This document shows, piece by piece, positions 1-7,638 of a stretch of DNA of 64,000 nt; the first letter of the stretch is position 1; each line of letters begins with the position of its first letter. This DNA comes from Anaerococcus mediterraneensis (GTDB lineage: Bacteria > Bacillota > Clostridia > Tissierellales > Peptoniphilaceae). Under the pieces are notes generated by a model. It saw only the letters and a program-made list of their open reading frames with translations, was not told the DNA's origin and did not search any database. Position numbers and translations under genes: made by a program. The DNA lies in contig NZ_LT635772.1 of assembly GCF_900128415.1 (NCBI RefSeq), positions 1,612,001 to 1,676,000 on the forward strand. Reading direction: 5' to 3'.

Positions 1-377
1 ATCAACCCAATGCAAATCAATCCTGAAGATACTATTACGCTTTTTTGACTTTTATATCCCAAAATTTTTCTAGTAATTTCTGCTAAAACTCCTGCAATAA
101 CGCAAGTTATGACAATTGTAAAAGTGCATTCTCCTATAGCAAAATATATAATCCCTGTAATTGCTATCAAAAGTAAAGCCGTTCCTGGTTTTGGCACCTT
201 AGAGACCAACAACATGTAAATAAAATTACATATTATGCCTGTCATTGCTGGCCATAATAACCAAAGTATCGGTGAAAGTATTGGAATAATCATTACCGCC
301 ATGGATAGTGCCATATAAATCACTGAAAAAATGCCGATGTTAACTAAATCTTTTGTTTTTAATTTTGTTTCATTCAT
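1..377 (-). CDS. MptD-family ECF transporter S component, partial (C-terminus outside window)
   Basis: The frame is open from an ATG at 377 to the window edge (125 codons seen). It encodes a very hydrophobic protein starting MNETKLKTKDLVNIGIFSVI. The motifs PILSPILWLLWPAMTG and VSKVPKPGT are typical of the MptD/Trep_Strep family, putative substrate-binding S components of energy-coupling-factor importers that work in the membrane with ATPase and T subunits. A strong AGGAGGT Shine-Dalgarno 7 bases upstream decides the start; a second ATG lies 4 bases further upstream in another frame. The gene lies downstream of and on the same strand as the TetR gene, which suggests control by that repressor. 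The substrate cannot be told. The rest of the transporter would lie left of the window. Confidence 0.75.
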   Translation of the reverse strand, partial: MNETKLKTKDLVNIGIFSVIYMALSMAVMIIPILSPILWLLWPAMTGIICNFIYMLLVSKVPKPGTALLLIAITGIIYFAIGECTFTIVITCVIAGVLAEITRKILGYKSQKSVIVSSGLICIGL

Positions 378-408
378 TTGAATACCTCCTTTTAAATTTT
401 TATATTTA

Positions 409-455
409 TTTACCAGTTGCAATATGATTGATTCAAAATAATCTTTACTGGTAAA
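409..455. repeat. Inverted repeat in the mptD upstream region
   Basis: TTTACCAGT at 409-417 is matched by ACTGGTAAA at 447-455, 29 bases apart, just upstream of the mptD ribosome binding site. No clear -35/-10 pair was seen. A 9-base word (AAAGTAAAC on the minus strand) at 470-478 also occurs just after the TetR promoter at 1191-1199. These are candidate operator elements for the neighbouring TetR repressor; the role is inferred. Confidence 0.3.
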
Positions 456-492
456 TGTTTCTTATTTTTGTTTACTTTCCATAAAACGCAGA

Positions 493-513
493 AAATCGGG
501 ATTAACCCGATTT
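493..513 (-). terminator. Stem-loop terminator after the TetR gene
   Basis: Perfect 8-base stem AAATCGGG/CCCGATTT with a 5-base loop, followed on the minus strand by a short T run. It lies about 35 bases after the TetR stop codon, so mptD probably has its own promoter in addition to any read-through. Confidence 0.5.
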
Positions 514-547
514 CAAAATTTATTATTTTTAATTTTATATTATGTTT

Positions 548-1159
548 TCATTTAATAATCCTCCTCCAACCAAAATTCATTGCTGCCTCCATCATATCGA
601 TAAAATTTAAGGCTTCATTATATGGATACCTATGTGTGATTACCTCAAATAAAGGCGTACATGCCATTGTATAAAGAACATGAAGTTCATCATCATTCAA
701 ATCATTTACTTCTATTTTTTTTTCTTTAAGAACCTCAATTAATTTCTTAGCACCCTGCACTTCGAGATTCACTAAATCATGACGAATTGATTCAAATTCC
801 GTACCCTGAGAACAGTTAAACAGAAGATTAACTATAGGATCGTTTTGGTAAATAAATTCCAATAATTCCCTATTACTATCATCAGATTTTTCTCCAAAAG
901 CTTGTAAACCATTTACTTTAATTTCTTCAATCGCTTGATTTGTCAATTCTTTACTTCTTCTGTATAAGTGATTAAGTATAGGACTTACAAGTACCTTAAA
1001 AATATCTTCTTTAGATTTAAAATGCTTATATATTGCACCAGGTGTAATTCCTGCATTTTTAGCAATAGTGCGAATAGAAGCATCTTCGAATCCATACTCT
1101 GTAAACTCGCTTTTTGCACTTTTTAATATTTTCTTTATTGTAACATCTTTGTCTCTCAG
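548..1159 (-). CDS. TetR-family transcriptional repressor, apparent CTG start
   Basis: TetR-type repressor of about 203 residues. The N-terminal helix-turn-helix is plain: FTEYGFEDASIRTIAKNAGI followed by TPGAIYKHFKSKEDIF, and a ligand-binding C-terminal domain follows. The first conventional in-frame start (TTG at 946) would remove the whole DNA-binding domain. Upstream in frame the only credible initiator is CTG at 1159-1157, nine bases after a strong GGGAGGTGA ribosome binding site; an in-frame TGA lies just before it. Either CTG is used or the start has been mutated. The gene precedes mptD on the same strand and has its own promoter at 1200-1229. The likely role is effector-responsive control of the ECF transporter and itself (inferred). 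Confidence 0.75.
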   Translation of the reverse strand: MRDKDVTIKKILKSAKSEFTEYGFEDASIRTIAKNAGITPGAIYKHFKSKEDIFKVLVSPILNHLYRRSKELTNQAIEEIKVNGLQAFGEKSDDSNRELLEFIYQNDPIVNLLFNCSQGTEFESIRHDLVNLEVQGAKKLIEVLKEKKIEVNDLNDDELHVLYTMACTPLFEVITHRYPYNEALNFIDMMEAAMNFGWRRIIK

Positions 1160-1199
1160 TAAGTTTCACCTCCCAAATTAAGATAACACCGTTTACTTT

Positions 1200-1229
1200 A
1201 TTTTAGCATAAAGAAACTAATGAAGTCAA
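1200..1229 (-). promoter_or_regulatory. Promoter of the TetR gene
   Basis: On the minus strand, TTGACT (1229-1224), an 18-base spacer, then extended -10 TGCTAAAAT (core 1205-1200). AAAGTAAAC follows immediately, a word repeated upstream of mptD, and may be an autoregulatory operator half-site. Confidence 0.6.
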
Positions 1230-1269
1230 TAATCGCTATCAAATATATTTTTTTATGATAACATTTTAT

Positions 1270-1392
1270 TTAATTCTCTATAAATTGTCTTGTTAGGTCT
1301 GCTACTAATCTCCTTTCTAGATCAACCATACAATCATGACACACATTGTCTAAAACAACTATTTTAGATTTATACAACTTATCTGATTCCAT
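1270..1392 (-). CDS. Possible small CxxC protein, 40 residues, unrecognised
   Basis: A minus-strand frame from ATG at 1392 gives a 40-residue peptide with a CHDC pair and a charged C-terminal helix ending LTRQFIEN. Its ATG overlaps the stop of an even shorter upstream frame (TAATG). No good ribosome binding site is visible, so it may be a remnant tail of a larger gene rather than a functional peptide. The rest of 1230-1480 shows nothing else coding. Confidence 0.2.
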   Translation of the reverse strand: MESDKLYKSKIVVLDNVCHDCMVDLERRLVADLTRQFIEN

Positions 1393-1487
1393 TACTGATT
1401 AGCAGAATAAACAATTGTCATTTTTAGAATATATTGTTAGTATTGAAATATTCCTTGAAATCTATTCTATGTTGTTTATTAGCTTCG

Positions 1488-1648
1488 ATAAGTGCGGTAT
1501 AATTAATAGAACTGAATAAACGCTTAACGCTTATAACTTTAATAGCAAGCACAGTAAGTGAGTACCCACTTACGAAAAATTGATGAAGCAGAACCTTTAT
1601 GGACTGCTTCTTTTTTTATCAATTTTACCTTGTTAGGGAGAACCCTAA
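1488..1648 (+). other. Candidate origin of transfer (oriT-like tract) upstream of mobC
   Basis: The tract directly upstream of the relaxosome genes is rich in symmetry. ATAAGTGCG at 1488-1496 matches the core nic motif of the pIP501/pGO1 group of Gram-positive oriTs. GTAAGTG (1554-1560) pairs with CACTTAC (1567-1573). TTAGGG (1633-1638) pairs with CCCTAA (1643-1648). A TATAAT box (1498-1503) lies here too, with no good -35, so part of this may be the mob promoter. Position next to mobC and the relaxase supports oriT; the exact nick site is not established, and the relaxase looks MOBP-like, so the nic match could be chance. Confidence 0.4.
1585..1617 (+). terminator. Terminator-like hairpin in the mob leader
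   Basis: GAAGCAG (1585-1591) pairs with CTGCTTC (1604-1610) and is followed by seven T residues. It lies between the putative promoter and mobC, so it could attenuate mob expression or be an oriT hairpin. Confidence 0.5.
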
Positions 1649-1680
1649 GACCCCAATAATTTATGATAAGGAGATATACT

Positions 1681-2037
1681 ATGGATAATAGAAAAAGAAA
1701 TAATCAACTAAAAATATATTTAACAGATGAAGAAAAAGAAGTTTTTGAAAAGAAAATGAAACTTGCTAATTGCAAAACTATGTCCCATTTTCTTAGAAAA
1801 TGTGTATTGGAAAAAGAGATTTATGTTGTTGATTTAGAACCATTTAGAAACCTACAATGGCTACTTTCGAATGCAACAAATAATATAAACCAGATTGCAA
1901 AAGCTACTAATACAACTGGTGTTATTTACAAAAATGAAATTGAATCAATGAATAAGCAGATAGAAAAATTATCAAGAGAAATATGGCAGATTCATTCCCT
2001 ACTTCTTAATAAATCAAGAGAAAGTTCTGGTGATTAG
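1681..2037 (+). CDS. mobC: MobC-like relaxosome accessory protein
   Basis: A 118-residue basic protein. Its N-terminal half resembles a ribbon-helix-helix DNA-binding fold (LKIYLTDEEKEVFEKKMKLA), and the C-terminal half carries the MobC signature region with NNINQIAKATN followed by a coiled-coil-prone helix. Such proteins bind oriT and help the relaxase nick it. The ATG at 1681 is preferred over an in-frame ATG at 1663, because AAGGAG (1668-1673) lies between the two at correct spacing for 1681. The 3' end overlaps the relaxase gene by 8 bases, the usual coupled arrangement. Confidence 0.8.
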   Translation: MDNRKRNNQLKIYLTDEEKEVFEKKMKLANCKTMSHFLRKCVLEKEIYVVDLEPFRNLQWLLSNATNNINQIAKATNTTGVIYKNEIESMNKQIEKLSREIWQIHSLLLNKSRESSGD

Positions 2038-3370
2038 TGTGGCAATTACAAAAATACATCCTATAAAATCAACTCTAAATTTGGCAATAGACTATATAAC
2101 TAAGAGTGAAAAAACTGATGAAAAAATCTTGGTATCTTCATTTAAATGTCATCCATCTACTGCACACATTCAATTTATGAAAACACGAGAAGACAATGAT
2201 ACTAAAGGTACAGTTCTAGCTAGACATTTGATCCAATCTTTTCTACCAGGAGAGGTTGATCCTATAAAAGCTCACGAAATTGGAATTGAATTATGCAAGA
2301 AAATTTTAAAAGAAGATTATGAATTTGTTCTTGCAACTCATATAGATAGAGGGCATATCCATAACCATATTATTTTTAATAATGTTAATTACAAGACTGG
2401 TAAATGCTACCAATCTAACAAAAAATCTTACCACAAAATCAGGTATCAAAGTGACGAATTATGTAAAGAAAATAAGCTTTCAGTCATTGATAAATACTAT
2501 GAAGCTTACAAGAGAAAATATAAAACTGCTGGTAAATCTTGGTACGAATATGACCAAAACAAGAAAGGCAATTCCTGGAAATCTAAACTGCAATTTGATA
2601 TAGATAGAATAATTAATAAGTCTAACTCGTGGGAAGAATTTTTAGAAAATATGAAGTCTCTTGATTATGAAATTAAGTTTGGTAAACACATTGCTTTTCG
2701 TCATAAAGATAGGCAAAGATTTACAAGATCAAAGACTATCGGAGAAGATTATACTGAGAAAAGAATCAAAGAAAGAATAGATTTAGCTATTAAAAACAAA
2801 GCTAATCCTACTAAAAAGCGTGTAGGAAATGTTATTGACATATCTACTAATGAAAAAACTCAATCATCTAAAGGTTACGAAGTCTGGGCAAGAAAACACA
2901 ATATCAAAACAATGGCTGATTCAATAATTAAACTTCGAGAACAAGGAATTAATTCCATTACCCAGCTCGATGATCTAATCAAAAAATCTGCTGATGATAG
3001 ACAAGACTTGTTAGATAAAATAAAGAAAATTGAAACTGAGATGAAGAGTTTATCCCAAGATATGGAAAATATAAATACTATAAATAAGCATCGTGAAATC
3101 TATAAATACCACAAGAAAAATCCTGATGATAAACAATTTGCAGAAGAATATTATAGTGAGCTTTCCATCTACAAAATAGCTGCTAAAGAAATCTTAGAAA
3201 ACTATAAAAAACTACCAAACACAAAAGAAATACTATCAAACCTCGATAAATTGCAAGAAAAAAAGAACACCCTTATGCAAGAGTATTCTTTGAATAAAGA
3301 ACAATTTTCTGACCTTGTTCTGTATAGAAAAAACTATGAAAATTATTATGGGAAAGAGGTGGAGAGGTAA
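2030..3370 (+). CDS. Relaxase/mobilization nuclease (MOBP-like)
   Basis: A 446-residue relaxase that would nick oriT and lead the DNA strand during conjugative transfer. The N-terminal nuclease domain carries the metal-binding histidine motif THIDRGHIHNHIIFNNVNY (about residues 103-121), the HxDxxHxHNH pattern of MOBP-type enzymes. The catalytic tyrosine is probably in the first 25 residues (LAIDYITKSEKT). The C-terminal third is highly charged and coiled-coil-like. Length is normal for relaxases of small mobilizable or Tn1549-like elements. The start is GTG at 2030, or GTG at 2039. It overlaps mobC and converges with hamB, leaving only 21 bases between. No coupling protein or mating-pore gene is present, so transfer would need help. 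Confidence 0.88.
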   Translation: MISVAITKIHPIKSTLNLAIDYITKSEKTDEKILVSSFKCHPSTAHIQFMKTREDNDTKGTVLARHLIQSFLPGEVDPIKAHEIGIELCKKILKEDYEFVLATHIDRGHIHNHIIFNNVNYKTGKCYQSNKKSYHKIRYQSDELCKENKLSVIDKYYEAYKRKYKTAGKSWYEYDQNKKGNSWKSKLQFDIDRIINKSNSWEEFLENMKSLDYEIKFGKHIAFRHKDRQRFTRSKTIGEDYTEKRIKERIDLAIKNKANPTKKRVGNVIDISTNEKTQSSKGYEVWARKHNIKTMADSIIKLREQGINSITQLDDLIKKSADDRQDLLDKIKKIETEMKSLSQDMENINTINKHREIYKYHKKNPDDKQFAEEYYSELSIYKIAAKEILENYKKLPNTKEILSNLDKLQEKKNTLMQEYSLNKEQFSDLVLYRKNYENYYGKEVER

Positions 3371-3391
3371 AATACTCCACTTTAATTACTA

Positions 3392-5965
3392 TCATTCCCA
3401 TTCAAATAGAGTGTTAAGTTCCTTATATTCTTCTTCGTATTTATCTTGATTTATAGAGGCTCTTAATTTTTCATCATCAATTCCTATAATTTCACCTATT
3501 TCACTTTTAATAAATAGATCAGGATATTTATCTAATAAAAATATTGCCATGGTTCTTGAAAATCCTAAATTTTGTATATCGATTATTTTTGGATTAGTAG
3601 TTCCATAATCAATATACTCTTCCCAATCACACTCAAGATCTAAATCGCATGAACGTAATATTGATTGATAATTACCTACATAGGTTTTAATCTCATATTT
3701 AATATTATTCTCTAAATTTTTAATCAAGTTATTAATAAGCGTATTAATATGAAGAGAGTTATTTTTATCAAACTTTACGTTATACATATTTCCATCTTTA
3801 CGTAAACTTATATATTTATTTTCTCCAGAATTGTAATAATAGCTAATCGTTTTTTGAATTAAATATTTTAAAGGTTTAGAATTTATCCAACCTTCCATTA
3901 ATGTAGCATAATAAGTTAGTTGTTCTTTGCTTCTTATCAGTGGATTATTTCCCTTGTTTTCAGTTCTTAGCCAATCGTATTCTTTACATAATATTTTTAA
4001 TACTTCATAGCAACCTTCATAAGTAGTTTCTATAGGTAATAATTCTTTATTTCCATTAAAAACCTTATTTTGAATCTCAATATTTATATCTATACCTTCT
4101 GCTAAAATATTTCCAGGTATAGAGTTTTCATTCCTAATTTTTTTCAAAATATCTAACGAGTTATTTCCTGAATCTATAAATCTATCTTTTAAAATAGAAT
4201 CGCTATTAACTGTATCATGATATAATAAAATATTACCATACATTTCTATGATTTTTTTGTCATCTTCAGATAAACTTTTGTTAGTATACTCATTCTTTGT
4301 ATAGTAGTTGGCTATATTCTTATATAAATTCTTGTTATTTTTCATTAATATAATTGGCTCAACTTCTTTAATATTTTTATTCCTAAGAATTTGAACTTTT
4401 TTTTCATCTTTCCAATAACCTTCTTGATTATAAAGATTAACACAAAATATATTACCCGATAAATCTTTACTTAGTCTCCCTGCCCTACCCGCTAAATTCC
4501 AAAAATCAACATTGGTCATATTTGATAATCCAATTTTTTCACTTAAAATAAAGATATTTTTTGCGGGTAGATTTACTCCTTCTAAGAGTGTTGAAGTACA
4601 AAAAATAATTTTTATAAATCCTAATTTATATAGCTCTTCAACTTTTATTTTTATTTCTTCAGGAATTCCACCAAAATGATATGCAATGCCTTTTTTCAAG
4701 CAATATTTAAGATAATACTGCTCATGAACTTTTTCGTTTATTATATCAACTAGTTTATCTATATAATCATTTTTTACTTCTTCTAAAGTTTTTGCATATT
4801 CGAATGCTGTTGATATTGTCTTTTCTATAGTATTACAATAAACTATACTTTGTCTACCACTAGAAAAAGTCTTTAATATAGTGCCCAAATCTGTAATAAC
4901 ATTACCAGAAAAATTTAATTTAGGAAATAATATATTATCTCCATAATCACTAATTAAATAACTAGAGTCTGTATGACAATTAATAAAAAATCTATTTTGT
5001 GATACTGATTCAACTTTAACTGCATAACTTTCGTCGGGAGTATTATTTACCAATTCTAAAAATACTGATGGATTAGGAATATTTGGAGATGCAAAAAATA
5101 TGTTTATACTTTTTCTTTTTGCCATAACTAATGCGTGGTACATTAATGGTGTTCTAGTATCTTTTATACTCAATAACTTGTGAGCTTCATCTACAAATAA
5201 ATAATCTATTTTAGGATTAGTCCCATCTAAAAAGTAAGAAATTAACCTTTCTGGTGTAAAAACAAAAATATATTTTCCATCTTTTTTCTTTAAAATTTTA
5301 GGTATTTCTGGAGAATTGATGACCTTATAACTGTATGATTTAACTAGATTTCTAATCTTATAAGAAACTTGGTTTATGAGTGCTTTAGTCGGAACAATAA
5401 AAGCTATATTATCTGACTGATTATGTTCTTCTATTAAGTATTTAGTAAAAGCTTCAAAAATAAATGATTTTCCAAATGACGTACTTCCAGAAAAACTAAA
5501 GTGATTATTATCTTTTAATTCATTAAATATTTTAAGTTGCTCATCTGTAAAAATTTCTTGAATTGGTGATTTGTTATATAATCTTTTAATTATTAAATCC
5601 AAATCAATTTCATCAATTCCAGTATTCTCAAATTTATTCCAAATTAGATTAATAGAAGGAAAATTTCCTAATTTGGTTAGCACATTCATAATGCTTAATT
5701 TTATAAACTGATTTTGTAAAAGTTCTTTAAACTCATATACAAGGCTTACTATTTTTAATGATAAATTTTTATGTTCAGCTTCAGACGATCTACATAGTAT
5801 ATCGGCAAATCTCATTAAATCAAACAATTCTTTGTCTGATAACTTAATTATAAACTCTTCATCTAATAATTTATTACAATAATTTTTTTCTAAATTGTAT
5901 ATTAAATTGATCAAATATTCGTCTTTAAATGCTTTTTCTGAAAGTTCAGCAATAAGATTATTCAT
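3392..5965 (-). CDS. hamB: Hachiman defence helicase HamB
   Basis: An 857-residue superfamily 2 helicase. Motif I is GSTSFGKS (about 159-166), motif II is VDEAHK (about 258-263), motif V is in CTSTLLEGVNLPA, and motif VI is LAGRAGRLSKD. The long C-terminal region is family-specific. In the published Hachiman system HamB senses or unwinds DNA and licenses the HamA nuclease, protecting the population from phage. Its ATG overlaps the hamA stop (ATGA), so the two are translationally coupled. The partner with DUF1837-type features makes Hachiman much more likely than a generic restriction helicase. The gene looks intact and converges with the relaxase gene. Confidence 0.88.
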   Translation of the reverse strand: MNNLIAELSEKAFKDEYLINLIYNLEKNYCNKLLDEEFIIKLSDKELFDLMRFADILCRSSEAEHKNLSLKIVSLVYEFKELLQNQFIKLSIMNVLTKLGNFPSINLIWNKFENTGIDEIDLDLIIKRLYNKSPIQEIFTDEQLKIFNELKDNNHFSFSGSTSFGKSFIFEAFTKYLIEEHNQSDNIAFIVPTKALINQVSYKIRNLVKSYSYKVINSPEIPKILKKKDGKYIFVFTPERLISYFLDGTNPKIDYLFVDEAHKLLSIKDTRTPLMYHALVMAKRKSINIFFASPNIPNPSVFLELVNNTPDESYAVKVESVSQNRFFINCHTDSSYLISDYGDNILFPKLNFSGNVITDLGTILKTFSSGRQSIVYCNTIEKTISTAFEYAKTLEEVKNDYIDKLVDIINEKVHEQYYLKYCLKKGIAYHFGGIPEEIKIKVEELYKLGFIKIIFCTSTLLEGVNLPAKNIFILSEKIGLSNMTNVDFWNLAGRAGRLSKDLSGNIFCVNLYNQEGYWKDEKKVQILRNKNIKEVEPIILMKNNKNLYKNIANYYTKNEYTNKSLSEDDKKIIEMYGNILLYHDTVNSDSILKDRFIDSGNNSLDILKKIRNENSIPGNILAEGIDINIEIQNKVFNGNKELLPIETTYEGCYEVLKILCKEYDWLRTENKGNNPLIRSKEQLTYYATLMEGWINSKPLKYLIQKTISYYYNSGENKYISLRKDGNMYNVKFDKNNSLHINTLINNLIKNLENNIKYEIKTYVGNYQSILRSCDLDLECDWEEYIDYGTTNPKIIDIQNLGFSRTMAIFLLDKYPDLFIKSEIGEIIGIDDEKLRASINQDKYEEEYKELNTLFEWE

Positions 5966-6876
5966 GTTAAAATATCCTCTAAAATTTTTCTTCTTGTATT
6001 ATCTATATCAGTGAATGGAACAATGTAGACAAAAAAAGTATGCCCTAATAAATTGTTGTCATTAATTTTTTTATATACCTTATTTTCAAAAGAATCTAAT
6101 TCCAAGAGAATTTTTTTCTTAACTTCATCAATAAAATCACTGCTAGTACATTTCTTCGTCTCTTCTGATATATCTATTTCATAACCAATAAAAATAGAAA
6201 AAGCATCGTCTATGTGCAATTTTTTCTCATTTTTAGATGGATATATTATAAATTCTAATATAGCCTTATCCTCATCACTCAACTCAAAATTATCAATATT
6301 TGATGATATTAAATCTTTTTCATAATTTATACCACTTTTATTTTCTCCACTAGTATTTATCTCATTAATAAAATCATTTATAGATTTAAATGCTTCATAT
6401 AAAGCATCTGATATATTTTTATATAACTTAGATTCCCCAAATATAAGTTTATATGTTCCGTCACAATTACTCAAAAGATGCACTCCATCTGATCCATTGA
6501 CATACATTTTGTTAGATGTTTTCATCTCCATTTTTGTTAAAATTTTAGGGGCATTTAAATGACCCTCTAAAAAACAATATAAAAGCAATTCACCTAATTC
6601 ACCTGTATTATTCAAGTATTCTTTAAACTTTTTACGTGCAATTTGTGATAATCTTCCAGGCTTATTTTGATATTTTGTTATATTTTTCTTGGATATAGCA
6701 TAATCAATTACAGAATCTACTAATACTAAGGAAATTTGATTATAATCAAATTTCCTAGCATTTATTGGACACATAAAAATATTTAAATTCCCGTCATCTA
6801 AATTTGTACTTATAGGTATATCTTTTATATTTTGAAATATCTTAATTACATCTTTTGAATTTTGACTTACTATCAA
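5962..6876 (-). CDS. hamA: Hachiman effector nuclease HamA (DUF1837)
   Basis: A 304-residue protein of the DUF1837/HamA type. Nuclease-like residues are visible in order: GELGELLLYCFLEGH (E93/E96), VNGSDGVHLL (D130) and FGESKLYK (E148, K150), a PD-(D/E)xK-like arrangement. HamA is the DNA-degrading effector held in check by HamB. Translation starts at TTG 6876, placed by an excellent GGGGAGGTGAT site. That TTG overlaps the TGA of the upstream methyltransferase remnant, and the gene's own TGA overlaps hamB. All residues expected for activity appear present; I infer a functional system. Confidence 0.87.
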   Translation of the reverse strand: MIVSQNSKDVIKIFQNIKDIPISTNLDDGNLNIFMCPINARKFDYNQISLVLVDSVIDYAISKKNITKYQNKPGRLSQIARKKFKEYLNNTGELGELLLYCFLEGHLNAPKILTKMEMKTSNKMYVNGSDGVHLLSNCDGTYKLIFGESKLYKNISDALYEAFKSINDFINEINTSGENKSGINYEKDLISSNIDNFELSDEDKAILEFIIYPSKNEKKLHIDDAFSIFIGYEIDISEETKKCTSSDFIDEVKKKILLELDSFENKVYKKINDNNLLGHTFFVYIVPFTDIDNTRRKILEDILT

Positions 6877-6974
6877 ATTATCACCTCCCCTTGAAACACC
6901 TCTTGTTTATATCCATAGCAACCAACTCCTGCTGATGAAAATAAAGAAATATAGGTAAGAGTATTATTTATCAT
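6873..6974 (-). pseudogene. N-terminal remnant of a C5-cytosine DNA methyltransferase
   Basis: A 33-codon frame begins with ATG inside the end of the XRE regulator and stops with TGA overlapping the hamA start. Residues 7-25 read TYISLFSSAGVGCYGYKQE, the classic N-terminus and motif I (FxSAGxG, the S-adenosylmethionine loop) of 5-methylcytosine methyltransferases. After KQE the similarity ends, and the remaining eight residues coincide with the hamA ribosome binding site. XRE regulator plus C5 methyltransferase is a common pair in integrative elements. The simplest reading is that a methyltransferase gene was replaced by hamAB, leaving its start. It may still be translated as a short leader peptide. 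Confidence 0.75.
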
Positions 6975-7185
6975 TTATCTTAACTCCATTTTTATATTCA
7001 ATAATATCTCCAATATCACATTGAAAATACTCACAAATCTTTCCTAATGTTTCCAAACTTACATTTTCATCTCTTCCCATCTTGGCTATTGTCTTAGGAG
7101 TTGTTGCTATTGCACATTGTAAGTCTGTTTTTTTCATATTTTTATCTATTAATAACTTCCATAATTTATTATATGAAAATCCCAT
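6964..7185 (-). CDS. XRE/Cro-CI family regulator heading the Hachiman operon
   Basis: A 73-residue single-domain helix-turn-helix protein: YNKLWKLLIDKNMKKTDLQ, then TTPKTIAKMGRDENVSLETL, then FQCDIGDIIEY. This is the compact Cro/CI type that often precedes methyltransferase or defence genes in mobile elements. ATG at 7185 is preferred over TTG at 7197, since GGAG (7195-7192) lies 6 bases before the ATG. Its end overlaps the methyltransferase remnant, which in turn touches hamA, so all share one transcript. It probably represses its own promoter and tunes the defence genes (inferred). Confidence 0.82.
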   Translation of the reverse strand: MGFSYNKLWKLLIDKNMKKTDLQCAIATTPKTIAKMGRDENVSLETLGKICEYFQCDIGDIIEYKNGVKINDK

Positions 7186-7238
7186 ATCATTCTCCAATTC
7201 TATATTTTACCTTTCTATATGTATAGATTAACTACCTA

Positions 7239-7268
7239 ATTATAGCATATAACACAGATTCCTTTCAA
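7239..7268 (-). promoter_or_regulatory. Promoter of the XRE-hamA-hamB operon
   Basis: TTGAAA (7268-7263), 18-base spacer, extended -10 TGCTATAAT (core 7244-7239), on the minus strand about 55 bases before the regulator start. It is a near-consensus vegetative promoter. It is the only obvious promoter for the whole Hachiman string. Confidence 0.7.
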
Positions 7269-7329
7269 TTGTACGGTTCACTGCGTTAAATCAAATAAAA
7301 AATAAAGACAGTCCGAAGGCTGCCGATAT

Positions 7330-7638
7330 TTACCACTCTTCACCTTTGCTATGGTCTATCTTACTTGACTTAGCTTTATCATCCGTCTTAAAGCTTTTTA
7401 TTTGCCCTAATATGGACTTTTTATCTTTTCTTGACTTTTTTTACTTGTTCTTTTGCTTTTAAGAGCTTAGAAGACAAAATATGAACATTCCTATGTATTT
7501 ATAAGGTTCTCAATTATTGTTTTACTTTTCCCAAAATTTCACAGTATCTCCTTGTTTTAAATATTCTAAATCTTTTCTCCTATCTATAATTTGCCAGACA
7601 GTGTCTGTTAAATTACATCTCGTTAATTCTATTTGATA
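7330..7638 (-). pseudogene. Decayed coding remnants, unassigned
   Basis: Two short frames look like gene tails. One (7638 to 7522) ends CNLTDTVWQIIDRRKDLEYL...KFWEK. The other (7495 to 7330) is rich in lysine, reads LLKAKEQVKKVKK, and after a one-base frame change continues DKKSILGQIKSFKTDDKAKS to a stop. Both have protein-like composition but no start and no recognisable family. They fill the space between the Hachiman promoter and the AbiEii remnant and are probably debris of earlier element cargo. Confidence 0.35.

Noticed and set aside
468..674. 68-residue plus-strand frame antisense to the TetR gene
   Set aside because: No ribosome site, composition is that of a reverse-strand shadow, and the TetR frame is clearly coding.
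1681..1900. MobC as a chromosomal ribbon-helix-helix antitoxin
   Set aside because: The C-terminal NINQIAKATN region and the overlapping relaxase gene indicate a relaxosome protein.
3392..6876. Type I or III restriction helicase with an unknown partner
   Set aside because: No methyltransferase or specificity subunit is present, and the partner has DUF1837-type features, so Hachiman fits better.
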